Shown one piece after another: positions 1-6,939 of a DNA stretch of 33,798 nucleotides (within the stretch, counting starts at the first letter, position 1; each line of letters starts with the position of its first letter). The notes beneath the pieces were generated by a model that saw only the letters and a program-made list of their open reading frames with translations, searched no databases and was not told where the DNA came from. The translations under genes were made by a program, and so were the position numbers. Location of the stretch: NCBI GenBank assembly GCA_044426075.1, contig JAWXUT010000004.1, forward strand, positions 1-33,798, in the 5' to 3' direction. Origin of the DNA: JAWXUT01 sp044426075. GTDB lineage: Bacteria; Bacillota; Clostridia; Christensenellales; DTU072.

Positions 1-793
1 GAGCCGTGGGCTTCTAGGTTGCAGACGCCACTGTAATTAATTGCTTTTAGTGCAGAGATTACTGCGTGCCAGTCTATGGTGCCGAGGGTGGGGGCAAGGT
101 GATCATCTTCTACCCTTGTGTTGTCGTGGAGGTGTATCACTTTTAGTTGATTGCCAAGTTCTTTTATAAAGGACACTCCGCTATCTTCGTGTAAAATGTG
201 TGCGTGACCTATGTCTAGACAAGCGCAGTAGTGCGGATTGTTTAATATTTTTAAGGTGCGGTTTACGTGATTTGCGCAACTCATTGTGCAATGTACTATT
301 TTGTTGTGCTCATTTCTGCCATACATATTTTCTATTGCAAGTGTGATGTTGTGCTTTTGTAAATAGGGCAACAAACTGCCGTAAAGTTTGCATCCTTTAT
401 TATATGTTGATCATATAGTGCGGGATCTTGATCTAGCTTGCTACGCTGAGGGTGCACAACTATGTACTTTGCCCCTAAAATTGCAGATGCGTGTATGGCG
501 TTTTGCATAGATTTTAGCATACTTTCATTGTTTTTGCCGTTGTGTGGCTGTGTTGGATAAGGCGCGTGTGTTTGATGCACTTTTATTCCTATATTGTCAG
601 CATATGCGCGTAGGTCGGAAAAATATGCAATTAGGCTGCTTTCATCTTCTGAAAAATACGGACTACTTGTTGTGTATCTGGACACATAATAGTCAACGCA
701 ATTAAAGCCAGTTTCTTTTATAACAGAAAAAAGTTCTTTGTCGTCTAAGTATTTATCTATTCTTGCTGATGTTATTCCCAATGTTGTATCCAT
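1..793 (-). pseudogene. Sugar phosphate isomerase/epimerase-like TIM-barrel protein, frameshifted and cut by the window edge
   Basis: Read on the minus strand from ATG at 793, the frame is open to a stop at 332 (153 aa) and contains segments typical of the xylose isomerase-like / AP endonuclease 2 fold (HQTHAPYP, then LGAKYIVVHPQ). From about position 400 the neighbouring frame takes over and stays open to position 1 with the rest of the barrel: YGSLLPYLQKHNITLAIENM, LDIGHAHIL, VIHLHDN and a DDHLAPTLGTIDW-like end. The conserved E of IENM, the D/H of DIGH and the H of HLHDN are metal-site type residues of this family. The two halves join if one base is missing near 398-403, so this is either a real frameshift mutation or an assembly error. 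Substrate unknown. It faces a sugar symporter gene, which suggests a sugar catabolic pair. Confidence 0.75.
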
Positions 794-799
794 AAAAAC

Positions 800-828
800 A
801 TTTTATCATTTTAATATAATTTTGGCAA
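800..828 (-). promoter_or_regulatory. Promoter of the isomerase/epimerase gene
   Basis: On the minus strand TTGCCA (828-823) is followed by a 17-bp spacer ending in TGA and by TAAAAT (805-800). Only six bases separate the -10 box from the ATG at 793, so the expected transcription start falls on or next to the start codon. No Shine-Dalgarno sequence is visible. Confidence 0.6.
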
Positions 829-898
829 CAATTTTATACTTAACGCATAGAAAAATAGCTGTTTTTACTAAATTTTCATTTAAATAATATGCTATTGA

Positions 899-927
899 TT
901 GCTAAATTATTGTGTAGATGATATAAT
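899..927 (+). promoter_or_regulatory. Promoter of the GPH symporter gene
   Basis: TTGCTA (899-904), a 17-bp spacer ending in TGA (extended -10) and TATAAT (922-927). As in the divergent gene, exactly six bases lie between the -10 box and the ATG at 934, which predicts a leaderless transcript. Confidence 0.65.
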
Positions 928-933
928 GCTTGC

Positions 934-2418
934 ATGCAGTTAAAAAAAGCGAAGGAAAAAACTACAGTCACAACCACCCAAAAGATTAGTATGGGATTTG
1001 GTGATTTAGGATATGGTATGGTTAATAATACCATGTCTAGCTTTATAATGTACTTCGGCACAACTGTAATGGGCGTTAGCGGCACATTAATGGGACTAGC
1101 GGTGGCATCTGGCACTATGTGGGACGCCGTAACTGACCCTATGATTGGTCACGCATCCGACAACGCGCGTTCAAAATACTTCGGCAGAAGGCATCAATTT
1201 ATATTGATAGGAATCATTTTTATGGCACTTGCAAACATAATGCTTTGGTCGGTGCCAGCAGACTTTAGTATGGTTGCAAAGTTCTTTTGGTTCACCATAG
1301 GCATAATCGCGCTGGAAACGTGCCACACTTTGTTTGCTACGCCAAACGCGGCGCTCTCTATTGAAATAAGTAAAAATTATAATGAAAGAAGCAATATTCA
1401 ATCGGTTAAATCGGTTTTTTCTATACTAGGAATCCTTATGCCCACGCTTTTAATGGGTATGTTTCAAAAATCCACAGCAGAATATGCGGACGGCAGATTT
1501 AATCCACAATCTTACCTAAACTTTGCATACTTAACTTCAGCTTGCATAATTTTGTTTGGCACGGTTATGTTTATTGTAACTTACAGCCACGTACCACGCT
1601 TGCGTGAAATTGCCGAACTAGAACGCAGTAAACAGCCTGCAAACAAGCCCAAAGGGTTTAAAGTTATTATGGGTTCGTTTTTCCGTGCCCTAAAAGATAA
1701 AAACTTTAGCAGCGTTATTGTTGGTTATTCAATCGCAATGATGGCTTCAACTATTTTGGTTGCCTATGGATTTAATGCATTTACATTCACATTTAAAACT
1801 TCTGCAACAGAAATGTACATAATTATGGCGGGCTTGTTCATTATGACTATTGCAGGACAACCACTTTGGCTATACATATCAAAAAAATACAACAAAAAAA
1901 CAGCAACTATTGCGGGGCTTGGCATTGCGCTAATTGGCTGCGGAATGCTGTTTGCTATGTTTCTTGCACGTGATTTCTTTAATGGGCTACTTGAGGTTAG
2001 CGCATTTGGAGTGGTTGCTATGATGCCTCCTTTAATCGTTGCTGGTTTGGGTATAGGCGTTATGTTCTCAATGCCATTTGCACTAATTGGTGATGCTATA
2101 GTTGTAGAAAAAGCAGAAACGGGTCAAGATAAAACAGCAACATATACGGGATTTATGACGCTAGCTAACAAAGCAAGCGCTGCTATAAGCTCACTAATTT
2201 TAGGTATACTTTTGGATGCAATGGGCTTTGTTGAGGGTTCAACAGTGCAATCGGAATCGGTTGAAAGCGGACTAGGTTGGATGTTGTGTATTGGTGTAAC
2301 ACTGGCAGTAGCTGGTGGAATGATTGCATTCTCGCGCTATAATGTCAGCCGTGCCGATGTTCAAAAGGCGCTAGACAAGCTTTCTAGCTATGAAACGACC
2401 GACGACGCCACCAAGTAA
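934..2418 (+). CDS. Sugar:cation symporter of the GPH family (MFS)
   Basis: This 494-aa polytopic membrane protein should carry a glycoside, pentoside or hexuronide into the cell with a cation. The family signature is clear near residues 62-88: WDAVTDPMIG, then an SDNARS segment and GRRHQF, matching the D-x-x-TDP-x-x-G-x-x-SD-x-R-x-x-x-GRR pattern of GPH carriers. Length fits the family (450-500 aa), and about twelve hydrophobic segments are visible. The N-terminus is short and basic (KKAKEK). The ATG at 934 has no Shine-Dalgarno sequence, but the promoter sits six bases upstream, so I keep this start as a leaderless one; the alternative at the later MGFGDLGYG is less likely. It is divergent from the isomerase/epimerase gene, which suggests uptake and metabolism of one sugar. 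Substrate cannot be told from sequence. Confidence 0.88.
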   Translation: MQLKKAKEKTTVTTTQKISMGFGDLGYGMVNNTMSSFIMYFGTTVMGVSGTLMGLAVASGTMWDAVTDPMIGHASDNARSKYFGRRHQFILIGIIFMALANIMLWSVPADFSMVAKFFWFTIGIIALETCHTLFATPNAALSIEISKNYNERSNIQSVKSVFSILGILMPTLLMGMFQKSTAEYADGRFNPQSYLNFAYLTSACIILFGTVMFIVTYSHVPRLREIAELERSKQPANKPKGFKVIMGSFFRALKDKNFSSVIVGYSIAMMASTILVAYGFNAFTFTFKTSATEMYIIMAGLFIMTIAGQPLWLYISKKYNKKTATIAGLGIALIGCGMLFAMFLARDFFNGLLEVSAFGVVAMMPPLIVAGLGIGVMFSMPFALIGDAIVVEKAETGQDKTATYTGFMTLANKASAAISSLILGILLDAMGFVEGSTVQSESVESGLGWMLCIGVTLAVAGGMIAFSRYNVSRADVQKALDKLSSYETTDDATK

Positions 2419-2754
2419 AAAAATTATTTGTGCTGCAACAGAATATAAATTTTTGACAGATTTTATTTTCATACGATTAAATTACAAAGTTTAAATTTTT
2501 ATTTCATAGGTTGGCAAAATTTTATATTCGCCAGTTTGGTATCTAATTCTAGCTATTTTGGTAGCCCGATAAAGAATTTTATGAAAAAGGATAAAATTTG
2601 CATTGCATATTAAATTACATAGCATTTTTGCTATTTACAGTTATATTTATATATTTACACATAAATCTAGCGCATTATTATGAGCAAAAATATCAACCAT
2701 AACACTAAGTTTCACATAAAATTCACAAAATTTTTATAAATTCATAAAAAGCTA
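2419..2754. other. AT-rich intergenic stretch without a gene
   Basis: About 340 bases between the symporter stop and the promoter of the membrane block. I see no credible reading frame with a ribosome binding site and no clear intrinsic terminator after the symporter. A good -35-like TTGACA at 2455-2460 has only a poor -10 (ATTAAA) 17 bases on, so I do not call it a promoter. The remainder is low-complexity A/T sequence. Confidence 0.6.
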
Positions 2755-2783
2755 TTGTGTTTTTTTTAAATTAGATATATAAT
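2755..2783 (+). promoter_or_regulatory. Promoter of the RanBP2-finger membrane protein gene
   Basis: TTGTGT (2755-2760), a 17-bp spacer and TATAAT (2778-2783), about 65 bases upstream of the chosen ATG at 2848. Unlike most promoters here it lacks the TGN extension. Confidence 0.55.
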
Positions 2784-2847
2784 AGTAGTATATACTAGTG
2801 TGAAAACTGTTCAGCTAGTGCTTACACCGTTTTCAAGGAGAAATTTT

Positions 2848-3981
2848 ATGGAAAATTGTACAAGTGGTGCACAATTCGAAAATGAAACGCCAGAAGCAGC
2901 AAAATCTATGCTAGCTGAAGCGCAAGCAGCCTTCGACCAAGATGCAAAAGTTAGCGTCGACCGCAACAAGATCACATATGTTTGTGAGCTTTGTGCTTGC
3001 ATCAATTTAATTGATGAACCAAACTGCACCAAGTGCGGCAAACCTCGCCCACGTGCTGAGTTTGTTAATGCATTGCGTTCACTTAGAGATGGTGTTGATG
3101 CAAAAGCTGAGTTAGAAGCTAAGGCGGCAGAAGAGGCAAAACTTGCAGAAGAAGCAAAACTTGCAGAAGAAGCACGACTTGCAGAAGAAGCAGCTAAAGA
3201 AGCAGAGGCTCAAGCTAAAACGGAAGAAGTACAATTCTATCGTTATGAAGGCGCAGCTCCTGTTGTTCAACCACAAGCAGTACATCAACCTTTTGTAATT
3301 GTTCCATATGTTGATACTCATCAAAAATTATATCAATATCAACCAAGGCAAGCATTTCGCTTTGTTCCATACACTCCAGAAGAGTTGGCAGAGCAAGCTG
3401 CTCAACAAGCAGAAATGGATGCTGCAGAGTATTTAGAAATGAAAGCTGCTAACCAACAAGCTAGCAACGCTCAAACAGAAGAGCCTAAATGTTGCGGATT
3501 TAAAAAATCTTTGGTTGCAAGGGCAGTAGGTGCAAAAAATGCGGTTGTTGGCATTGCTACAATAGTATTAATGTTCTTCTTTGCTGTGTTTAGCGCAAAT
3601 GCGGATTCAAAGGGATTAGAAATATTTAAATCATTAGGAAACTGTTTTTCAGCTGCGGGCATTAGCTTAGGTTTTAGTTCAAGTACAGTTGCCTATGTTG
3701 ATTGGACATCTTGGATTGCTCCTATTAGTTATGCACTTATCGCAATTATTTCACTTATAGTTGTTATTGTTGGCGTTAAAAAGCTAATTACTGGCAAAGG
3801 TTGCGGCAAAGGTTGGTTGTTAAATCTATCATCTGTTATCGTAGCACTTGCAATGGGCGCGTTGTTGTACTTCTGTCAAGAGGGCTTTACATTTGCTTCA
3901 TTTGGCATCGGATACTTCATTACTTTAGGCTTGACAGCATTGTCAACACTAATCGCTATCTTTACACCTAGCTGTAAATAA
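2848..3981 (+). CDS. RanBP2-type zinc finger / coiled-coil / four-TM membrane protein
   Basis: I do not recognise this 377-aa protein as a named family. Start: ATG at 2848, seven bases after AAGGAG; the frame also runs up to a GTG at 2800, but that lacks a ribosome site. Residues 46-63 form C-x2-C-x3-N-x6-C-x2-C followed by GKPRP, the exact RanBP2/NZF zinc-finger spacing, with Tyr where Trp is usual. Residues about 84-127 are an Ala/Glu/Lys-rich coiled coil with a repeated hexapeptide AEEAKL. Residues 136-165 (VVQP...FVIVPY...LYQY) look like a diverged copy of the Pro-rich motif of the short proteins downstream, and a second FVPYTPEE follows. The C-terminal part has four hydrophobic segments (about 231-250, 290-310, 324-344, 351-371) with a basic loop between the second and third. 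It is the first gene of the block and is followed by a terminator. Function unknown; a membrane scaffold is one guess. Confidence 0.8.
   Translation: MENCTSGAQFENETPEAAKSMLAEAQAAFDQDAKVSVDRNKITYVCELCACINLIDEPNCTKCGKPRPRAEFVNALRSLRDGVDAKAELEAKAAEEAKLAEEAKLAEEARLAEEAAKEAEAQAKTEEVQFYRYEGAAPVVQPQAVHQPFVIVPYVDTHQKLYQYQPRQAFRFVPYTPEELAEQAAQQAEMDAAEYLEMKAANQQASNAQTEEPKCCGFKKSLVARAVGAKNAVVGIATIVLMFFFAVFSANADSKGLEIFKSLGNCFSAAGISLGFSSSTVAYVDWTSWIAPISYALIAIISLIVVIVGVKKLITGKGCGKGWLLNLSSVIVALAMGALLYFCQEGFTFASFGIGYFITLGLTALSTLIAIFTPSCK
3127..3198 (+). repeat. Four in-frame 18-bp tandem repeats
   Basis: Consecutive 18-bp units begin at 3127, 3145, 3163 and 3181. The first three are nearly identical and encode AEEAKL or AEEARL. 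The fourth keeps the first 12 bases and then diverges. They build the coiled-coil part of the zinc-finger membrane protein. Confidence 0.85.
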
Positions 3982-4002
3982 TTAGAAAAACTTATTTTGA
4001 CT

Positions 4003-4031
4003 AAAGGATTGCATATGCAGTCCTTTTTTTT
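4003..4031 (+). terminator. Intrinsic terminator after the zinc-finger membrane protein gene
   Basis: A 10-bp stem (4003-4012 with 4017-4026, one G-T pair), loop ATAT, then an unbroken T run to 4031. It isolates the first gene of the block from the next unit. Confidence 0.85.
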
Positions 4032-4063
4032 GCAAAAAAATACAAACTTTTTTATATTTGCTA

Positions 4064-4092
4064 TTGTAATCTGTAATATAATATGATATATT
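4064..4092 (+). promoter_or_regulatory. Promoter of the first short-motif / four-TM pair
   Basis: TTGTAA (4064-4069), a 17-bp spacer ending in TGA, and TATATT (4087-4092). The same -35 hexamer and spacing recur upstream of the second pair at 5300-5328. Confidence 0.55.
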
Positions 4093-4172
4093 AATATAGT
4101 AGTGTAATTGGGATAATTTATTTATTACTACAAAAAAATGTTTCGCCTTTATGGCAAAAGTGGAGGTTACAT

Positions 4173-4424
4173 ATGTCAAAAAAATCAAAGAAAGCAAAGC
4201 AAGAAGCCTTAGAAGCTGAAGAACAAGCAAAGTTAGCAGCAGAAGCTCAAGCTGCCCCAAAATCGCCAAAAATAAGCTTTAGGGTTATGAATAACTGTGG
4301 CGTTGTTCCAGTAGCAAGACCAGCTGACTTTATCCAATTAACACCTATTGTTCAACCTATACCTTTAGTTCCATATAGCACTCAAGAGCAACCAGTGGCT
4401 CAGTTTGAAGACGAAGAAGAATAA
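4173..4424 (+). CDS. Short Pro-rich motif protein 1
   Basis: An 83-aa protein of no family I know. ATG at 4173 follows GGAGG with good spacing. Three parts are visible: a basic start (SKKSKKAK), an Ala/Glu/Gln helix (residues 10-29), and a core at 36-79 beginning FRVMNNCGVVPVARP and continuing FIQLTPIVQPIPLVPYSTQ, then a very acidic end (EDEEE). There is no signal peptide or membrane segment, so it should be cytoplasmic. The core is nearly identical in the 5380-5640 product and well kept in the 8115-8384 product, with diverged forms in four other proteins of the block. It is 21 bases from the next gene, a four-TM protein, and probably co-translated with it. The Pro-spaced core looks like a binding peptide rather than an enzyme. 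Function unknown. Confidence 0.85.
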   Translation: MSKKSKKAKQEALEAEEQAKLAAEAQAAPKSPKISFRVMNNCGVVPVARPADFIQLTPIVQPIPLVPYSTQEQPVAQFEDEEE

Positions 4425-4445
4425 GCGTTTGTGGAGGAATAAGTT

Positions 4446-5135
4446 ATGGACAAATATTATATTGTTGACCCTGCAGAGCAAGCAAAGAACAGCACAAACA
4501 TAATTATTGGCAGCGATTCAATTTATTCTACAGCAATGAACGAGGCATATGCAGCAAGATTTGGCCGTCAAGCAATAAAGTATGCTGAGAAACAAGAAGA
4601 AGAGGTTGTGGCTGAACCTGAAATTACACAAGAAGTGGTTGAAGTAAAAGAAGTGGTAGTTGTTCGCAAAAACAAAGTTGCTATCATTATAACTATGTTA
4701 ACCGCATTGCTTACAATTGCGTTAGCCGTTGCAAGTTATCTAAATATTGAGGGACTTGCAACTTACACAGCTTACTATGCTTCAGCGGGCTTACAAAGTG
4801 CTATTGAAGTGTTTAGTTCGGGGGCAAGTATAACAGTAATATTGATTTATGCACTACTACTAGCATCAATTTTGTTTGCATTACTTACTTTTATTAGAGG
4901 CATCATTTTGTTGGCTTCCAAGAAGAAGAAAAAGTGCGCACTACTATTGCCACTATTGTTTTTAGTGATGATAATCGCAAGTGTAGCTATGTTCGTAATA
5001 GAGTATATGGCTACAACAGATATTATGCTACTCATTAATCCTTTTGAGGCAGATGCAATAGGAATAGCAGCTTATGCCACAATAGCATTTGCGTTAATTG
5101 CATTTATATCATCTTTATTCTCATACAAAAAATAA
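4446..5135 (+). CDS. Four-TM membrane protein, partner of short motif protein 1
   Basis: This 229-aa protein is of unknown function. ATG at 4446 is preceded by GGAGG. Residues 1-76 are soluble, with a Glu/Val-rich stretch (about 51-73). Four hydrophobic segments follow at about 78-99, 129-157, 163-187 and 203-226. The loop between segments 2 and 3 is strongly basic (SKKKKK), which by the positive-inside rule places it and both termini in the cytoplasm. The first outer loop carries ATYTAYY just after TM1, a position where several relatives in the block have a similar Y/F-T/C-A/S pattern. There is no copy of the Pro-rich motif in this protein; its operon partner supplies one. A terminator follows. 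Its shape (four TM, basic middle loop) is shared with the products of 2848, 5743, 6940, 8411 and 9578. Confidence 0.82.
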   Translation: MDKYYIVDPAEQAKNSTNIIIGSDSIYSTAMNEAYAARFGRQAIKYAEKQEEEVVAEPEITQEVVEVKEVVVVRKNKVAIIITMLTALLTIALAVASYLNIEGLATYTAYYASAGLQSAIEVFSSGASITVILIYALLLASILFALLTFIRGIILLASKKKKKCALLLPLLFLVMIIASVAMFVIEYMATTDIMLLINPFEADAIGIAAYATIAFALIAFISSLFSYKK

Positions 5136-5143
5136 TCAAATCA

Positions 5144-5172
5144 AACTGGCTTCCAACGAGGTCAGTTTTTTT
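5144..5172 (+). terminator. Intrinsic terminator after the first pair
   Basis: AACTGGC (5144-5150) pairs imperfectly with GGTCAGTT (5160-5167) around a loop of about nine bases, followed by a run of T. It closes the 4173-5135 transcription unit. Confidence 0.7.
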
Positions 5173-5299
5173 ATGTGCAAAATTTGCGTTATGCAGTCAA
5201 CACTCTCTAGTAAAATAAAAGCAAACAGCAAGTTTGTTTGTTTTGTGAACGAGTTGTGATTAATTATGCTAAAAAATTAAAAAAAATATTGTTTTTATA

Positions 5300-5328
5300 T
5301 TGTAAATCATTAATATATATGTTACTAT
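5300..5328 (+). promoter_or_regulatory. Promoter of the second short-motif / four-TM pair
   Basis: TTGTAA (5300-5305), a 17-bp spacer ending in TGT, and TACTAT (5323-5328). It resembles the promoter at 4064-4092 in -35 sequence, spacing and extension, so the two pairs may be co-regulated. Confidence 0.5.
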
Positions 5329-5379
5329 ATAAGTGCATAAAATAAAATCGCAATTTCCGCGATATATATGGAGGATATA

Positions 5380-5640
5380 ATGTCAAGAAAAAAGAGAAAA
5401 GCAGAAGAAGCAAGACTTGCAGCGGAAGCTCAAGCACAGCAAGAAGCGCAAGCTCAACAAGAGGTACAAGCATACAGAATGCCAAAAACCAGTTTTCGCG
5501 TTATGAATAACTGTGGAGTTGTTCCAGTTGCTAGACCTGCGGATTTTATACAATTGACACCAGTTGTACAACCTATTCCACTTGTTCCATACAGCACTCA
5601 AATGCAGCCTCTAGCTCAATTTGAAGAAGAAGAATATTAA
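5380..5640 (+). CDS. Short Pro-rich motif protein 2
   Basis: An 86-aa paralogue of the 4173-4424 product. I start it at ATG 5380, five bases after GGAGG; an in-frame ATG at 5368 overlaps that GGAGG and has no ribosome site of its own. Basic start (SRKKRK), a Gln/Ala/Glu helix (residues 8-31) and the core at 39-81. In the 35 codons from the Arg of RVMNNCG to the Gln of YSTQ, only one residue differs from protein 1 (I to V), while 15 codons differ silently. That points to strong selection on the peptide and an old duplication. The acidic tail ends in EEEEY. No membrane segment. The next gene, 102 bases on, is a four-TM protein. Function unknown. Confidence 0.85.
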   Translation: MSRKKRKAEEARLAAEAQAQQEAQAQQEVQAYRMPKTSFRVMNNCGVVPVARPADFIQLTPVVQPIPLVPYSTQMQPLAQFEEEEY

Positions 5641-5742
5641 AAACATATTCATAAGATAATAAAATAGAGATGACTTTTAAGTTCAGTTTTAAACACTAAA
5701 ATAATGTGTTGTAGCTGAAGTGATTTTATAATGGAGGCAAAT

Positions 5743-6600
5743 ATGTATAATATTCAAAATGAACATTATAACTATGATGTAAGTGAAAAGGGTAAGGCAA
5801 CGCCTTATTTTAAAGCATATCTATCTGCTACAAACGAAAGGCCTTTTTATGAGGAACCGGTTGTGCCAGTAGTTGTAGATAACAGAAAAGAGCCTAAGCG
5901 CACATTTTTTGTATTAATGGTGGCGATATTGTCATTGTTAATAGTTGCAGTAGTGGGCTTGAGTTTTATGGGCATAATGCCAGAATACACCGCTTTATTC
6001 GGCCAACAAACAGACGAAATTGTTGGTGAAGAGTATGACGAGCCTGCTGATGAAATAGTTGCAGAAGCAGCTACAGCAGAAGACGTAACAGATGGCTCAG
6101 AAACGGATACAGAAACCGAAGAAGAGAGCGTTGAATATGTGTATGCAAAAATAAGTGCCGATGATATAATAAACAGCACGCTAAAAATGTTGGGCATTAT
6201 TGAAACAGAAGAAGAATTGGTATTTTATTCAGAGTGTTTAGCCAATATCGAATTGGTTGAGACCACAGCGCTTATCGCTTACTATGCATTGCCAGCAGCA
6301 ATTGCTTTAACTGCAATTATAGCGCTTTATATCTTTATCAAATCAATATTTGCTTTGTTTAGCGCAAAGAGACGTAAATTCAGCTATATTTCATTATTGT
6401 TACTATTGGTGAGTTTGCTAGGTATTGTTGCGGGCTTGGTTTGGAATGCAGAACCATTGTCAAGCGTACTATCATTCTTTATGATGTCGGGAACAAATTT
6501 AGTACTTGGATTGGGTTATATAATCGTTATTGTACTAGAAATTTTGCTACTAATATGCTCAATGTTCGCCTATCGTAGCAAGAAGAAGGCAAAATATTAG
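5743..6600 (+). CDS. Four-TM membrane protein with large acidic outer loop (A)
   Basis: A 285-aa protein with no family I recognise. Start chosen at ATG 5743 behind GGAGG; an in-frame ATG at 5731 overlaps the ribosome site. The N-terminus holds TPYFKAYLSA, echoed by SPYYANYMAN in the 6940 product. Segments: TM1 about 55-78, a long very acidic loop about 87-170 (rich in Glu, Asp and Thr), TM2 about 183-206, basic loop SAKRRK, TM3 about 213-234, TM4 about 252-276, basic tail. By the positive-inside rule the acidic loop is outside the cell. The end of TM1 (LSFMGIMPEYTALF) aligns with LSFLEIMPSFTSIY of the 6940 product, so the two are clear paralogues. An acidic external loop could bind cations or a basic partner, but this is inference. 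Confidence 0.82.
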   Translation: MYNIQNEHYNYDVSEKGKATPYFKAYLSATNERPFYEEPVVPVVVDNRKEPKRTFFVLMVAILSLLIVAVVGLSFMGIMPEYTALFGQQTDEIVGEEYDEPADEIVAEAATAEDVTDGSETDTETEEESVEYVYAKISADDIINSTLKMLGIIETEEELVFYSECLANIELVETTALIAYYALPAAIALTAIIALYIFIKSIFALFSAKRRKFSYISLLLLLVSLLGIVAGLVWNAEPLSSVLSFFMMSGTNLVLGLGYIIVIVLEILLLICSMFAYRSKKKAKY

Positions 6601-6939
6601 TAAAACTTTTAGCGCAAATAGGGTGGTGGATTAATTTCCACTTACTCTTTTTGGTGTCTATATGGTAAAAATTGATAATAATTTTTGAACAAATTAGTAA
6701 ATAGCTCTTGTAATTTTTTGCGTAGTATGTTAAACTATATAATATTATATTATAAGACGCGGGGAGAAAGCGCACGCAGTGCAATTTCGGTTAGTTAGTG
6801 TAATATATCGGTGTTATTGCTAGTTCGGCTAGCTAAATGCAAAGCATTTGTAGATTTAGTAACTTGTTAGTAAGTCAGTAACACGCAGAATGTACAAGTA
6901 AAAGTTATATTTTAATAATTACAAGTTGAGGGAGAGTCA
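6601..6939 (+). promoter_or_regulatory. Intergenic region with promoter and structured leader of the five-gene unit
   Basis: No gene is seen in these 339 bases. A weak hairpin (GTGGA / TCCAC) followed by a broken T run lies near 6624-6654 and might end the previous unit. A -10 box TATAAT is at 6738-6743 with only a poor -35 (TTTTTG, 6715-6720, 17-bp spacer). Downstream, about 190 bases of leader hold small hairpins: GCTAG with CTAGC (6819-6823 / 6829-6833) and AAATGC with GCATTT (6835-6840 / 6844-6849, loop AAA). I cannot match this leader to a known riboswitch. It may control the unit that starts at 6940. Confidence 0.45.

Noticed and set aside
2800..2847. GTG start for the zinc-finger membrane protein
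   Set aside because: No ribosome site, and close to the expected transcription start. AAGGAG before ATG 2848 is decisive.
2419..2847. Small RNA or hidden gene in the symporter downstream region
   Set aside because: A TTGACA at 2455 lacks a fair -10 box, and no hairpin with a T tract is present.
5847..6197. Minus-strand 116-codon frame inside the 5743 gene
   Set aside because: Shadow of an acidic low-complexity segment; Ser/Thr-rich, with no start signal.
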